Positions 26,961-35,437 of a stretch of DNA of 64,000 nt are shown one piece after another; the stretch's first letter is position 1, and the number at the start of each line of letters is the position of its first letter. This DNA comes from an uncultured Pseudomonadota bacterium (lineage in GTDB: Bacteria > Myxococcota_A > Polyangia > Nannocystales > Nannocystaceae): contig CAJXVA010000002.1 in assembly GCA_913061055.1 (NCBI GenBank), forward strand, positions 1 through 64,000. The letters run 5' to 3'. The notes beneath the pieces were generated by a model. That model did not search any database. It was not told the DNA's origin and saw nothing but the letters and a program-made list of their open reading frames with translations. Position numbers and translations under genes: made by a program.

Positions 26961-28377
26961 ACTGCTTGTCCTCGGCCGTGACCCCGGCCATCGCCTCCTC
27001 CGGGAGGATGTCTTCCTCGCGCCAATCACGAATCACGAGCTCATCCGCGCCGCCCTCGGGCACACCGACGATCCCGAGCATCAGCACCTCCTTGCCCTGG
27101 TTCACCGACAGCTCGTCAACGAGGTAGTTGATGTAGCGCGACGTCGGTTGCAGCCCATTGTCGACGCTCATGCAGTTGCTGTAGACGCCCAACCCAGGGC
27201 TATCGCAAACGACTCCGGCATTCCAGCAGAGCGCGCTGCTTGCAGCAGGCGTCCCGCTGCCCGGATCCATCTCCTGGTACGCCGCATCCGTCATGATGTC
27301 GTAGTTCTGGATCGAGCAGTCCGCTTCGTTGGTCAAGAGCACGATCGCAAGGGCCGCGTCCGGGCGCAGGAACGGGGTGTTGCCCGTGTTCCAATCCGCA
27401 GCTGGATTGAGCGCTTGGAGCATGTTCTCCAGCTGCGATTCGTACCCGCATCCGTCGATGCCTTGCGGCCCAATGCAAGCAAGCGCTCGAGCGACAGGCG
27501 GGTCGTCGGTCCCGTCGCCGTCGACGTCGTAGGGCTCGACATCGGGCACGTTGTCCCCGGCGGCATCGAAGTGGATGAACGGATCGGTCGGTTCCACATC
27601 GACCGGACAAACCTCGGTGCAGGCCTCGCTGAAGACCTCGGGCACCACGCCCAGCCCGGTGAAATAGTCGATCCTCGAGTTGCACCCCGTCGCAATGGGA
27701 GCCCCTCGCGCCGGTTCGTGCGACTGGAACGCCGTACACAGCGGGTTCCCGAAGTCGCTGGTTGTCGCCATGATGTTCACGCTCGGGTCGAGCGCCCCAC
27801 CGCCTGCGCCCTGCAGCCCCTGGATACGCTCGAGAAGCCCAGGGAACTCGCGCGCAAGCATCAGCTGCATTGGGCCCATGCCCGAGCTGTTGTCGACCAC
27901 GAACAGGATGTCGATCGCCTGCTCGTCCCCCGAGGCTTCCACCGCAACCTGCAGCTGGTCGGTGAAGTCGGTCATCGCCCCCTCGTAGTCGCCCGAGCAC
28001 GCGGTGCTCAGGATGCAGTTCTCGCCCAGCGACTCGCAGACCTCCCTCACCCGAACCGGAGGAATCGCCTGGACGAGGCCGGGCTCGGTGAGCCCACCGG
28101 TGGTTCCGGAGCTGCTCTCGCTGCTCGACGATCCGGTGGTTGACTCGGCTGTTGTGGACCCGGAGGACGACCCGCTCGACCCCCCCGAGGAGCTGGGGTC
28201 TGTGGGACTCGTCATCGTAGCGCTGGTGCTCGGCCCGCCCGTACTCGTCCCGCCATCGGTGTCTGCAACCGCCACACTGCTGCCGCACGCGGTGGCGACA
28301 AGGCTCAGCCCCACACCGAACGCAACCTCCGACAGCCAAGTCACCGTTGAGTTCTCCATCGCGACAGCACAACGCAC
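26920..28377 (-). CDS. VWA-domain lipoprotein
   Basis: 485 residues; ATG 28359 is the alternative start nearer the signal (LSLVATAC). A Ser/Gly/Thr linker runs to ~95. A block IPPVRVREVCESLGENCILSTACSGDYEGAMTDF precedes the VWA-like domain, which begins IDILFVVDNSSGM (~160). The family usually reads DNSGSM there; here the second MIDAS Ser is Gly, and the S-G order is swapped. The rest carries many Cys (CTEVCPVDVEP, CIGPQGIDGCG) and ends FNFGIGPGCGGAE. Probably a surface protein binding a partner through a metal site. Its 3' end overlaps the decayed pcm. Confidence 0.8.
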   Translation of the reverse strand: MRCAVAMENSTVTWLSEVAFGVGLSLVATACGSSVAVADTDGGTSTGGPSTSATMTSPTDPSSSGGSSGSSSGSTTAESTTGSSSSESSSGTTGGLTEPGLVQAIPPVRVREVCESLGENCILSTACSGDYEGAMTDFTDQLQVAVEASGDEQAIDILFVVDNSSGMGPMQLMLAREFPGLLERIQGLQGAGGGALDPSVNIMATTSDFGNPLCTAFQSHEPARGAPIATGCNSRIDYFTGLGVVPEVFSEACTEVCPVDVEPTDPFIHFDAAGDNVPDVEPYDVDGDGTDDPPVARALACIGPQGIDGCGYESQLENMLQALNPAADWNTGNTPFLRPDAALAIVLLTNEADCSIQNYDIMTDAAYQEMDPGSGTPAASSALCWNAGVVCDSPGLGVYSNCMSVDNGLQPTSRYINYLVDELSVNQGKEVLMLGIVGVPEGGADELVIRDWREEDILPEEAMAGVTAEDKQFNFGIGPGCGGAE

Positions 28378-28492
28378 TGCTCTGCCGCTGTCAACGAACG
28401 ACCCGGCCTTCGTGCAACCGGCCTCCCATCCTGCCTCTAAAGGTCATGCCGCCCGATGGACAACCGGCTAGCGGGCTCTCGTACGGGCCCCT

Positions 28493-29572
28493 TCAGCGGC
28501 CGGCGTGGCAGCTCAAGCTCTTGCAGTGATGGCAGGTCTCTTCCGTCACGTCCAACGACGCTCGAAGCCTCTTCCCGTTGAACCGATAGGTCCGCTTCTC
28601 ATACCGCCACGAGGAGCGTTGCTTGCCACGCCCGGCCCGGCGCTCGGTCGTCAGCTCCCGCAGCCCGTGGTGAAAGCGCGCGGTGTTGACATCAAAGGCC
28701 GCTCCCACGATCGAGCCCACACGGTGACCACAGGTGCCCCGCATGACGTAGACGTCGTAGGCGACCTCGTCGGAACACGCCGAGGGCGACGCTTCTTGGG
28801 GCACGAGAACCTCAGCCTCGCCGTCGCCATCGAGGTCCCAGGCGCGGTGGGTTCCGATCTCGTGCACAAGCGCGTTGTCGAGAGTCTCGGGGCTGGAGCT
28901 CTCCAACGCGATCCGCCACGACCGCTCTGGCGGGACCACGCACCGACCTGGCAGGCGCCCGGGCGGCTTGTGGCCGCGGGGCAACACCCACAAGTTCACC
29001 GAGAGCTCTCCCTCGCCAAGCTCATCCGCCACGGCCCACCGCCTTCCTCCTGTCTTTCCGCGACACCGGATCCTGCCCTCCTCGGCCGGCAAGTCACACG
29101 CGTCCGCATCGCCCAACGCAGACACCAGGTCCGACACCATCCGCGCGCTGTCCCCCTCCACGCCTCGCCAAACCACGTGTACCCCTCCGCGGGCGGACGA
29201 ATCCGACGAGTCCGGACGTCCGAGGCCCTCGACCGGCCAGGACAGCGATGCGGGCCAGTGCTCCGGAGCGGGAGGCGGCGGCGGGTCGAGCAAGGAGTCC
29301 AGATCCGTGGCGGCCGCCGGAGGCCCGTCCGGCGGAGGCTCCCAGACCTGACTGGGATCCTCGGCCGGTCCCGGCACCTCGGTTGGCTCCTGCACCTCCG
29401 CCGGCGCCTGCACCTCGGGTGAATCCACGTCGGCCACGACAACGGCGGGCTCTGCCATCGGTTCAGAGGGTGCCGTCCGGCAAGCGAACAGGAGCGCGAC
29501 GAACAACGTAGGTGTCACGACTCGGCTTGGGACGAGCTTGGAGGCGCGTGGGGCTCGGTTCAAACTCAACAT
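28493..29572 (-). CDS. Lipoprotein with FG-GAP-like segment and Cys-rich end
   Basis: 359 residues; GTG 29518 is an alternative start. The lipobox is ALLFAC. A long Pro/Glu/Ala linker (~35-110) precedes a domain with WDLDGDGEAEVLVPQ, a single FG-GAP-type turn, and CSDEVAYDVYVMRGTCGHRVGSIVG. The very end is CHHCKSLSCHAGR, a Cys/His cluster that might bind a metal. It may report on or bind a ligand outside the cell; no family assigned. Confidence 0.65.
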   Translation of the reverse strand: MLSLNRAPRASKLVPSRVVTPTLFVALLFACRTAPSEPMAEPAVVVADVDSPEVQAPAEVQEPTEVPGPAEDPSQVWEPPPDGPPAAATDLDSLLDPPPPPAPEHWPASLSWPVEGLGRPDSSDSSARGGVHVVWRGVEGDSARMVSDLVSALGDADACDLPAEEGRIRCRGKTGGRRWAVADELGEGELSVNLWVLPRGHKPPGRLPGRCVVPPERSWRIALESSSPETLDNALVHEIGTHRAWDLDGDGEAEVLVPQEASPSACSDEVAYDVYVMRGTCGHRVGSIVGAAFDVNTARFHHGLRELTTERRAGRGKQRSSWRYEKRTYRFNGKRLRASLDVTEETCHHCKSLSCHAGR

Positions 29573-29647
29573 GCTCCGAACGACTCCGGATCTCGAGGCT
29601 GGCGGCGACGGGTGAAACCCCGGACAGCAGATCGGGTCGTCACATGA

Positions 29648-29905
29648 CTACGCATCAGACGTCGCCTCGGTTTCGCACGCTCTCGATTCGACCACGGCGA
29701 GCATCGTTGCTCCGGCGCGCCGTTCGAGGACCTCACACCGAGTCGGAGCCACATTGGCGGAATCACCGCGAGACACTGCGAGTCCGAGGGTGAACTTCGC
29801 GACTCCGATCAACGCGTGTCCGCAGCTCAGGACGGTCGCTGCAACCCCGCGGTCGAACCCCCCGAACTCGGTCCCGCTCCGCCGTTCGAGGTTGTCGATG
29901 TCCAT
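29648..29905 (-). CDS. Small hypothetical protein
   Basis: 85 residues from ATG 29905. Composition looks like protein (GFDRGVAATVLSCGHALIGVAKFTLGLAVS; RAGATMLAVVESRA) in an otherwise unassigned 485-bp stretch between two genes. No clear ribosome site; TATGTC lies just upstream of the ATG. Could be a small domain protein or a chance frame. Confidence 0.35.
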   Translation of the reverse strand: MDIDNLERRSGTEFGGFDRGVAATVLSCGHALIGVAKFTLGLAVSRGDSANVAPTRCEVLERRAGATMLAVVESRACETEATSDA

Positions 29906-30057
29906 CCCGACATAGACTCAGCTTGTCTCTAGCGTGAATTGCGCAGGGACCACGCACCCTTTGCCGGGGGACGCGATCGCTTTACTTCCAGTGGCTTAGC
30001 CATCGTTGTTGCGCATCCCACACTGTAGGCCTAAGTGTGCGGAAGACCGAGGCTCGC

Positions 30058-31698
30058 ATGAAGAAGACCGCAACGTTCCTTGCCGCCGCTGCTCTGCTGA
30101 CCGCCTGCCAGTCGGGGGCAGACACGCTGGCCGTCGGCGAGGGCGACTACGTCAAAGGAGGCTTCCCAGGAAAGGCCGACAGCAGCGTCGAGGCGATCTT
30201 CGTCGACTTCGAGTTCTCCGGTGAGGTGGTCATCAGCTCGACGTGGTCGGCGGCGAGCGCGATCGAGGACCAGCTGCTCTACACGATCGGCCACCTCAAC
30301 GAAGACAACTCGGTCGGCCGACTGGACCAACTCGAGATCACAAACATCGAGACCACCCCCACGGACGACGGCCGCTACCTCGCCACGTACGACGCGAAGA
30401 TTCCGGTCGCTTGGGGAGACCGCGACCATGTGCCTTCGACGTACAAGTTGCTTCTTCCGGCCGACATCACCATCGCGGGTCAAGATTCGTTCACCGAGAA
30501 GTACAACCACGACTGCGTAGACTTCGGCGCCCACGACGTGACGCGCGGGAGCATGTGGTACTACTACCGACCCGGCCGTTCGGGCTGCGACATCGACGAC
30601 AACGACATCGTGTCCGTTGATGCCACCGTGTCCATTAGTGACATCAACACGACGGGCAAATACCCCGAGTACCACAAGGTGTGGGAAGACGATGTCCTCC
30701 AGGTCGTCGCGGTCTTTGGCAAGTATGAAGATGGCGCCACCTCGGGCTGGGACGCCGGGATTCGGGCCTACGACCGCTTCAACGTCGCCGTCGGTCAAGC
30801 ACTCGCAGGACAGGACCTCACCACCGTGCCCGCGTCGGTCCCATCGACGCCCGGCGTCGCGACCCCCGAGGTGCAGTACTTTTCGCGCATGGCCGACGGC
30901 CGGACGGTCGAAGTGACCACACTCTTGGTCGACAACGTCCGCACCGCACCCAACAGCTTCAACGAACGCTACGCCGAGCTGTCCGCGGAGGCCGACCTCA
31001 TCGTCTACAACGGTCACGCTGGGCTCGGCGCCAACATTCGCGCCCTGGCGGCCAAGGGCGACTGGCAGACCGGCCAGTACGCGATGGTGTTCATGAACGG
31101 CTGCGACACCTACGCCTACGTGGACTCCGCGCTCGCCGATGCGCACGCCGAGATCAACGCCGACGATCCAGACGGCACGAAGTACCTCGACATCGTCACC
31201 AACGCGATGCCCTCGTTCTTCCACTCGATGCCCAACGCCACGATGGCACTCGTGCGAGGGCTGATGGACTACGAGGACCCCAAGACCTACGAGCAGATGT
31301 TCATGGAGATCGACAGCGCCGAGGTGGTGCTCGTCTCCGGCGAGCAAGACAACGAGTACTTCCCCGGCTTTGACGACGACGGTGGGGATGACCCCGGCGA
31401 CGACGCATGGGACGGGCTCGAAGAGTCCGGCACGGTCTCCCGCCAGGAAGAGCACCACTACGCAACACCAACCCTCGCGGCGGGTCGGTACGCGTTCACC
31501 CTGTCCGGTTCCTCGGACGCCGACCTCTACGTGCGCAGCGGCGTCGCACCCACAGTCGCGTCCTGGGAGTGCCGGCCGTACCGCAGCGGCAGCGACGAGC
31601 GGTGTGAAGTGGAGCTGTCCTCCCCTGCCGAAGTTCACGTCATGGTCCGCGGGTGGGCATCATCGAGCGACTACGCCCTGCGCGGCGAGTCCTTGTAG
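30058..31698 (+). CDS. Lipoprotein, clan-CD-like cysteine protease plus PPC domain
   Basis: 546 residues from ATG 30058, with GAGG 6 nt upstream; GTG 30037 is the alternative. The lipobox is ALLTAC (Cys17). Residues ~40-260 are an uncharacterised region. The core (~300-420) has the clan CD (caspase/gingipain-like) pattern: a strand before NGHAG (His320) and another before MNGC (Cys349), the expected His-Cys dyad. The end (about 455-546) is a bacterial pre-peptidase C-terminal (PPC) domain: HHYATPTLAAGRYAFTLSGSSDADLYVRSG. A secreted cysteine protease is the best reading; catalysis is inferred from the dyad only. Confidence 0.75.
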   Translation: MKKTATFLAAAALLTACQSGADTLAVGEGDYVKGGFPGKADSSVEAIFVDFEFSGEVVISSTWSAASAIEDQLLYTIGHLNEDNSVGRLDQLEITNIETTPTDDGRYLATYDAKIPVAWGDRDHVPSTYKLLLPADITIAGQDSFTEKYNHDCVDFGAHDVTRGSMWYYYRPGRSGCDIDDNDIVSVDATVSISDINTTGKYPEYHKVWEDDVLQVVAVFGKYEDGATSGWDAGIRAYDRFNVAVGQALAGQDLTTVPASVPSTPGVATPEVQYFSRMADGRTVEVTTLLVDNVRTAPNSFNERYAELSAEADLIVYNGHAGLGANIRALAAKGDWQTGQYAMVFMNGCDTYAYVDSALADAHAEINADDPDGTKYLDIVTNAMPSFFHSMPNATMALVRGLMDYEDPKTYEQMFMEIDSAEVVLVSGEQDNEYFPGFDDDGGDDPGDDAWDGLEESGTVSRQEEHHYATPTLAAGRYAFTLSGSSDADLYVRSGVAPTVASWECRPYRSGSDERCEVELSSPAEVHVMVRGWASSSDYALRGESL

Positions 31699-31703
31699 AT
31701 CCG

Positions 31704-32819
31704 ATGACCGGCGTCAAGGACGACCAGAACGAAGCCCGGACGCGCGACGCACTCGCGCGGATCCGTCGCTGGATGACGACGCATGGTGCACCTCTGCTTG
31801 CAGAGAACCTCGCACCAGGGGCCACGGCGGAACGACTCGCGTCGGCCGAGGAGGAGTTTGGTGTCGCGTTGCCGGCAGACCTCCGCGCGCTGTGGTCGGT
31901 GCACGACGGGTCGCTTCAGGAACTCAACGGGTTCGTGAATGGCTTCAACCTGCTATCCACGAGTTGGGCCGCCGGGCAACAAGAGTCGGTCCTGATGTCG
32001 ATTGATTTTGCACGGGAGTCGCCCGACAACTGGCCAGAATCGGGAGGCACGATGGACGAGCTGGCATCCGAGCACTGGCTCCCCTTCGCGGGGTTGGACT
32101 CCGACTCGCTGGTGGTCCACGGCGAGAGTGGCCGCGTCTTCGACTGCCCCCACGATGACACGCCGAGACTCGTGGCCCCTTCACTCGCCGCTTGGCTGGA
32201 GGAGTACGCATCCCGCCTGGAGGCCGACGACTACGTGCTCGAGGAAGGATTCGGCGACTACTACCTGACGCTGCGCGACCGCAAGGCCGAACAGCGAGAG
32301 CAACGACGCGCCGAAAAGAAGGCCGCGCATGACCGGCATCGCCACGAGACGCCTCTGCTCGAGCAGTTTCGCGAGGCTGTCGCAGCGTCTGATGAGGACC
32401 GGTGCATCGAGGTCCTGAAGGACGCGCTGGAGTGGGACAACATGGACGCGTTCCATGCCTGCATCGTGCTGTTGTTCGCGTCCAAGCCGGACCCTACGTT
32501 TGTCGCCGCTGCGCTCCGCCCTCACCTGAGTTCCGTTTCCCTGGAGCCGGACCAATGGGTCGACGTGGCCACCGGCGGCGTGTTGTTGGAGAACAACGCC
32601 ATCCGCCGTTTCGCCGAATCCCGATGCGCGGGCGCGACCGAAGACCGGCTGAAGCTGCTGGCCCAGAGCGTGAAGCGGGCGCCCGAGTCCAGGCGAGGAG
32701 ACCTCGCCGCCCTGTCTCAGAAGCTGAGAGACGAGAACCATCCACAGATGGACGACGCGCACGAAACACCCGGTGGTTGGCTCTCGCGCTTGCTGGGCAG
32801 ACTTCGGCGCAAGTCCTAG
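31704..32819 (+). CDS. SMI1/KNR4 (SUKH) family protein
   Basis: 371 residues from ATG 31704. The N-terminal ~170 residues have the SUKH pattern: AEEEFGVALPADLRALWSVHDGS (about 50-72), WLPFAGLDSDSLVVHGESGRVF and PSLAAWLEEYASRLE. SUKH proteins often act as immunity factors against polymorphic toxins, but also as general adaptors. A basic coiled stretch (LRDRKAEQREQRRAEKKAAHDRH) links it to a C-terminal helical repeat region. No toxin gene is adjacent, so an immunity role is not supported by context. Confidence 0.8.
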   Translation: MTGVKDDQNEARTRDALARIRRWMTTHGAPLLAENLAPGATAERLASAEEEFGVALPADLRALWSVHDGSLQELNGFVNGFNLLSTSWAAGQQESVLMSIDFARESPDNWPESGGTMDELASEHWLPFAGLDSDSLVVHGESGRVFDCPHDDTPRLVAPSLAAWLEEYASRLEADDYVLEEGFGDYYLTLRDRKAEQREQRRAEKKAAHDRHRHETPLLEQFREAVAASDEDRCIEVLKDALEWDNMDAFHACIVLLFASKPDPTFVAAALRPHLSSVSLEPDQWVDVATGGVLLENNAIRRFAESRCAGATEDRLKLLAQSVKRAPESRRGDLAALSQKLRDENHPQMDDAHETPGGWLSRLLGRLRRKS

Positions 32820-32934
32820 GCGGCCGCGGCCGCCGTGTCGCTGAGATGCTCCGTTGGTGCCACGGACCGCGTGCGGTACCGTGTAGGAGGTCCGCGCGCC
32901 GGAAAGCTGCGTCAGCGCCTCGGCGGGGAGGGGC

Positions 32935-34020
32935 TCAGTCGTCGTTGACGATGATGACCGAGTCGTGCATCCAGCCGGTCGAACCGTCCTGGGTCTTGAC
33001 CTTGATCCACTCGCCCATGGTTTCGAGGACCTCGACCTTCGACTTGCGAGGGATGACCCGAATGCGTTGGTTTCGCTTGCCCGGGCCTGCGCGAAGGCTT
33101 GCCTTCTTTCCGCTGACCGTTGCCGTCTTGACCTTGGGCGGCTCCGGCTTGGCTTCGGGCTTGGGCTCGGGCTTGGGTGCGGGCTTCTCATCCGCGACCA
33201 GCGGCGCCCCCGCCATCGCGGACTTCTTCATCGGCTCGAGGAGCCGGCTGACCAAACCGCCGAAGGTCGAATCCAGCGTGGACTCCGACGCGACGTAGTC
33301 GGTGAACACGAAGTTCTCCTTCTCGAGGCCGCAGTCCTTGTCGAGCTTCGCCACCCAGCTCTCTTCGAGGGCATCGACGACGTTCTGTCGCCCGGATCCG
33401 ACCCAAAGGACGTTGCCGTTGCGAGCGTCGATGAGCTTCGCCTCGAACCGCACCTCGTAGTAGGGCAGCTTGAACACGCACTGCTCGGTCTCGGAGTGAT
33501 ACAGGCGCTCCTTCTTGTCCGTCTTTACCCGGCTCGCGTCCACGGGAAGAGTTTTGAGGTCTTCGACCGTGAAGTAGTCGACAGTGCCCCGAACCGCGAG
33601 TTCCTGAACCTGGAAGACCGCGTCGGCTTTCGTTTCCTTGCCGAGGATCAACGCCTTCTCGGCGGCCGAGAGCTTGCCACCCTTGATGCCTTTCTCGGCC
33701 CTCGCCACGATCTCCGGCGAGATGAGCTCGAACCCCTGGGCGAGCAGCGCCTTCTCGAGCTTGGCGGAGTAGTACGAGGTCGCCTTCTCGGTCACCACCG
33801 CGACGTTGGTGTCCTTCACATCAACGGCGCTCTCGATCGGCAACAGCAGCAGCCTCTTGTAGACGCTGGCTTCGAGCTGTTCGGCCGGGAGCAGCTCCGC
33901 AGCTTGAGGCGCGGACGGCTTGACGGTCAGCGTGCTGTTCTTCGCACAGCCGGCCGCGGTCATGCTGGCGACCAGAAACAGACCGGCGAAGAAACCCCGT
34001 TGCGACATCGCGAAGTTCAC
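32935..34020 (-). CDS. Lipoprotein with C-terminal SH3-like domain
   Basis: 361 residues from GTG 34020, backed by TAGACT 6 nt upstream; ATG 34008 is the alternative. The lipobox is MTAAGC (Cys25). Residues ~50-250 resemble a CsgG/GNA1162-like outer-membrane-linked fold (YKRLLLLPIESAVDVKD, LEKALLAQGFELISPE, ADAVFQVQELAVRG, LIDARNGNVLWVG). A Lys/Pro/Glu linker leads to a bacterial SH3-like domain (~293-358: KKASLRAGPGKRNQRIRVIPRKSKVEVLETMGEWIKVKTQDGSTGW). It probably acts at the cell wall. Confidence 0.75.
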   Translation of the reverse strand: MNFAMSQRGFFAGLFLVASMTAAGCAKNSTLTVKPSAPQAAELLPAEQLEASVYKRLLLLPIESAVDVKDTNVAVVTEKATSYYSAKLEKALLAQGFELISPEIVARAEKGIKGGKLSAAEKALILGKETKADAVFQVQELAVRGTVDYFTVEDLKTLPVDASRVKTDKKERLYHSETEQCVFKLPYYEVRFEAKLIDARNGNVLWVGSGRQNVVDALEESWVAKLDKDCGLEKENFVFTDYVASESTLDSTFGGLVSRLLEPMKKSAMAGAPLVADEKPAPKPEPKPEAKPEPPKVKTATVSGKKASLRAGPGKRNQRIRVIPRKSKVEVLETMGEWIKVKTQDGSTGWMHDSVIIVNDD

Positions 34021-34026
34021 TCCACG

Positions 34027-34032
34027 AGTCTA
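34027..34032 (-). promoter_or_regulatory. Putative -10 box, leaderless start
   Basis: TAGACT on the minus strand lies 6 nt before GTG 34020. Confidence 0.45.
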
Positions 34033-34121
34033 CACCCAGGGCTGCGAGGACAAAGGAGCAGTGCGAAATGGGGGCGCCCGGCTACACGTTTCTCCAACGC
34101 GGTGCTCCTCGAGCCGTCACT

Positions 34122-35372
34122 CTACGGTCTGTCGGACGGCTGCTCGCTGGACTCCGGGGCCGATGGCTTCGCAGCCCCGGTTTCCCCGGCCCGCTTCAGG
34201 GCGATCTTCGTCGCGATCGGCCCGAGCACCTCGAATACGAACGTGGTGCCCACGAGCACGGAAAGCAGTCGAGGGCCGTGCTCCGGGAAACGCTCGGCCG
34301 CGACCAAGCCCAGGCCCAGCGCGACGCCTGCCTGCGGCAGCAAACACCACCCGACGTAGCTTCGAACCGCTGGCGGGGTGCCATCCGAGCGGGCTGCGAA
34401 CTTGCTCCCGAGCAGTTTCCCGGCCGTTCGGGCCACGACATACACACCCCCGATCAGACCGAACGTCGCAAGGCCCGACGGGTCGAACTCAAAGCCAGCG
34501 AGCAAAAAGAAGACGATGAGGAACGGCTGACTAATGCCCTCGATCGCGTGAAACGGACGCTCGTGATGCTTGGCCCGATTCGCAACCGTGGCCCCAAGTG
34601 CGATGGCGGTCAGCAAGTACGAGACCCCCAAAGCGGTCGCAAGCCCGCCGCCAAGCAGGACGAAGCCGGCGGTCTCGATCAAGGTGAGTTCTCCAGGCTG
34701 GGCGCGGCCCGAAACCCACGCCATCACCACGCCCAACGAGGCGCCCAGCGCAATCCCGCCGAAGACCTCCCAAGCCGCTCCGAGCAGTTCGGCCCCCGAG
34801 AAACCGGCGCCGGAGATCGACTGCGCGATCGCAAGCAGAAGACTGAACAGGATGATGCCGAAGGCGTCGTCGACCGCCACGACGCCGAGCACCGTGTCGG
34901 TCAGTGGCCCGGCTGCGCGGCTCTCACGGATGACGTCGGTCGTCGCTGCCGGAGCGCTCGCGGGGGCAATGCCCGCCAACAGGAGCGCAAGCCCGAGCGG
35001 GGCTCCGGCGAGCATGAGTCCGCAGAACACGATGAGGGCCGCACCAAGCGTCTCCGCGAGAGCGACGAGAAGCACGACGCGACCCGTGGCACGCAGCTGC
35101 TTTCCGATGAAACGCTCCCCCATCATGAACCCCACCATGCTGAGCGCGACTTCTGCGACCGTGGGGAACCACTCGATCACGCCGTCCGGCACCAGGCCGA
35201 GCACATGGGGCCCGCACATGACCCCAATCACAAGCAGCAACGTGACTCGAGGAACGTGCGCCCGCTGGCCCACGACGTGCGCCAGAAATCCGACGAGGAG
35301 GAAGAGACCCAACGCGATCAGTGGCCACGCTTCGTGTGCTGCCTGGTGCGCCAACATCGATTCGACACGCAC
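34122..35372 (-). CDS. Cation:proton antiporter, CPA2/Kef-like
   Basis: 416 residues with about 12 hydrophobic helices. The ion-binding signature AVDDAFGI (Asp168-Asp169) is present, with upstream PASAPAATTDVIRES, both typical of Na+/H+ or K+/H+ exchangers of this group. It lacks the TrkA-N regulatory domain of full KefB/KefC proteins, ending in a Pro/Ser-rich tail. Expected in the cytoplasmic membrane, exchanging a monovalent cation for protons. The start is GTG 35372; ATG 35357 is possible, and TACCGT lies just upstream. Confidence 0.88.
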   Translation of the reverse strand: MRVESMLAHQAAHEAWPLIALGLFLLVGFLAHVVGQRAHVPRVTLLLVIGVMCGPHVLGLVPDGVIEWFPTVAEVALSMVGFMMGERFIGKQLRATGRVVLLVALAETLGAALIVFCGLMLAGAPLGLALLLAGIAPASAPAATTDVIRESRAAGPLTDTVLGVVAVDDAFGIILFSLLLAIAQSISGAGFSGAELLGAAWEVFGGIALGASLGVVMAWVSGRAQPGELTLIETAGFVLLGGGLATALGVSYLLTAIALGATVANRAKHHERPFHAIEGISQPFLIVFFLLAGFEFDPSGLATFGLIGGVYVVARTAGKLLGSKFAARSDGTPPAVRSYVGWCLLPQAGVALGLGLVAAERFPEHGPRLLSVLVGTTFVFEVLGPIATKIALKRAGETGAAKPSAPESSEQPSDRP

Positions 35373-35437
35373 GGTACCGAAAGAGCAACGGCGGCATCGC
35401 GCAGGGTCTGCGGCTCGCGCACCGGGAGGGCGAGCCC

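Noticed and set aside
30037-30060. GTG 30037 as start of the protease
   Set aside because: ATG 30058 has GAGG at the right distance and begins directly at the signal peptide; the seven extra residues add nothing.
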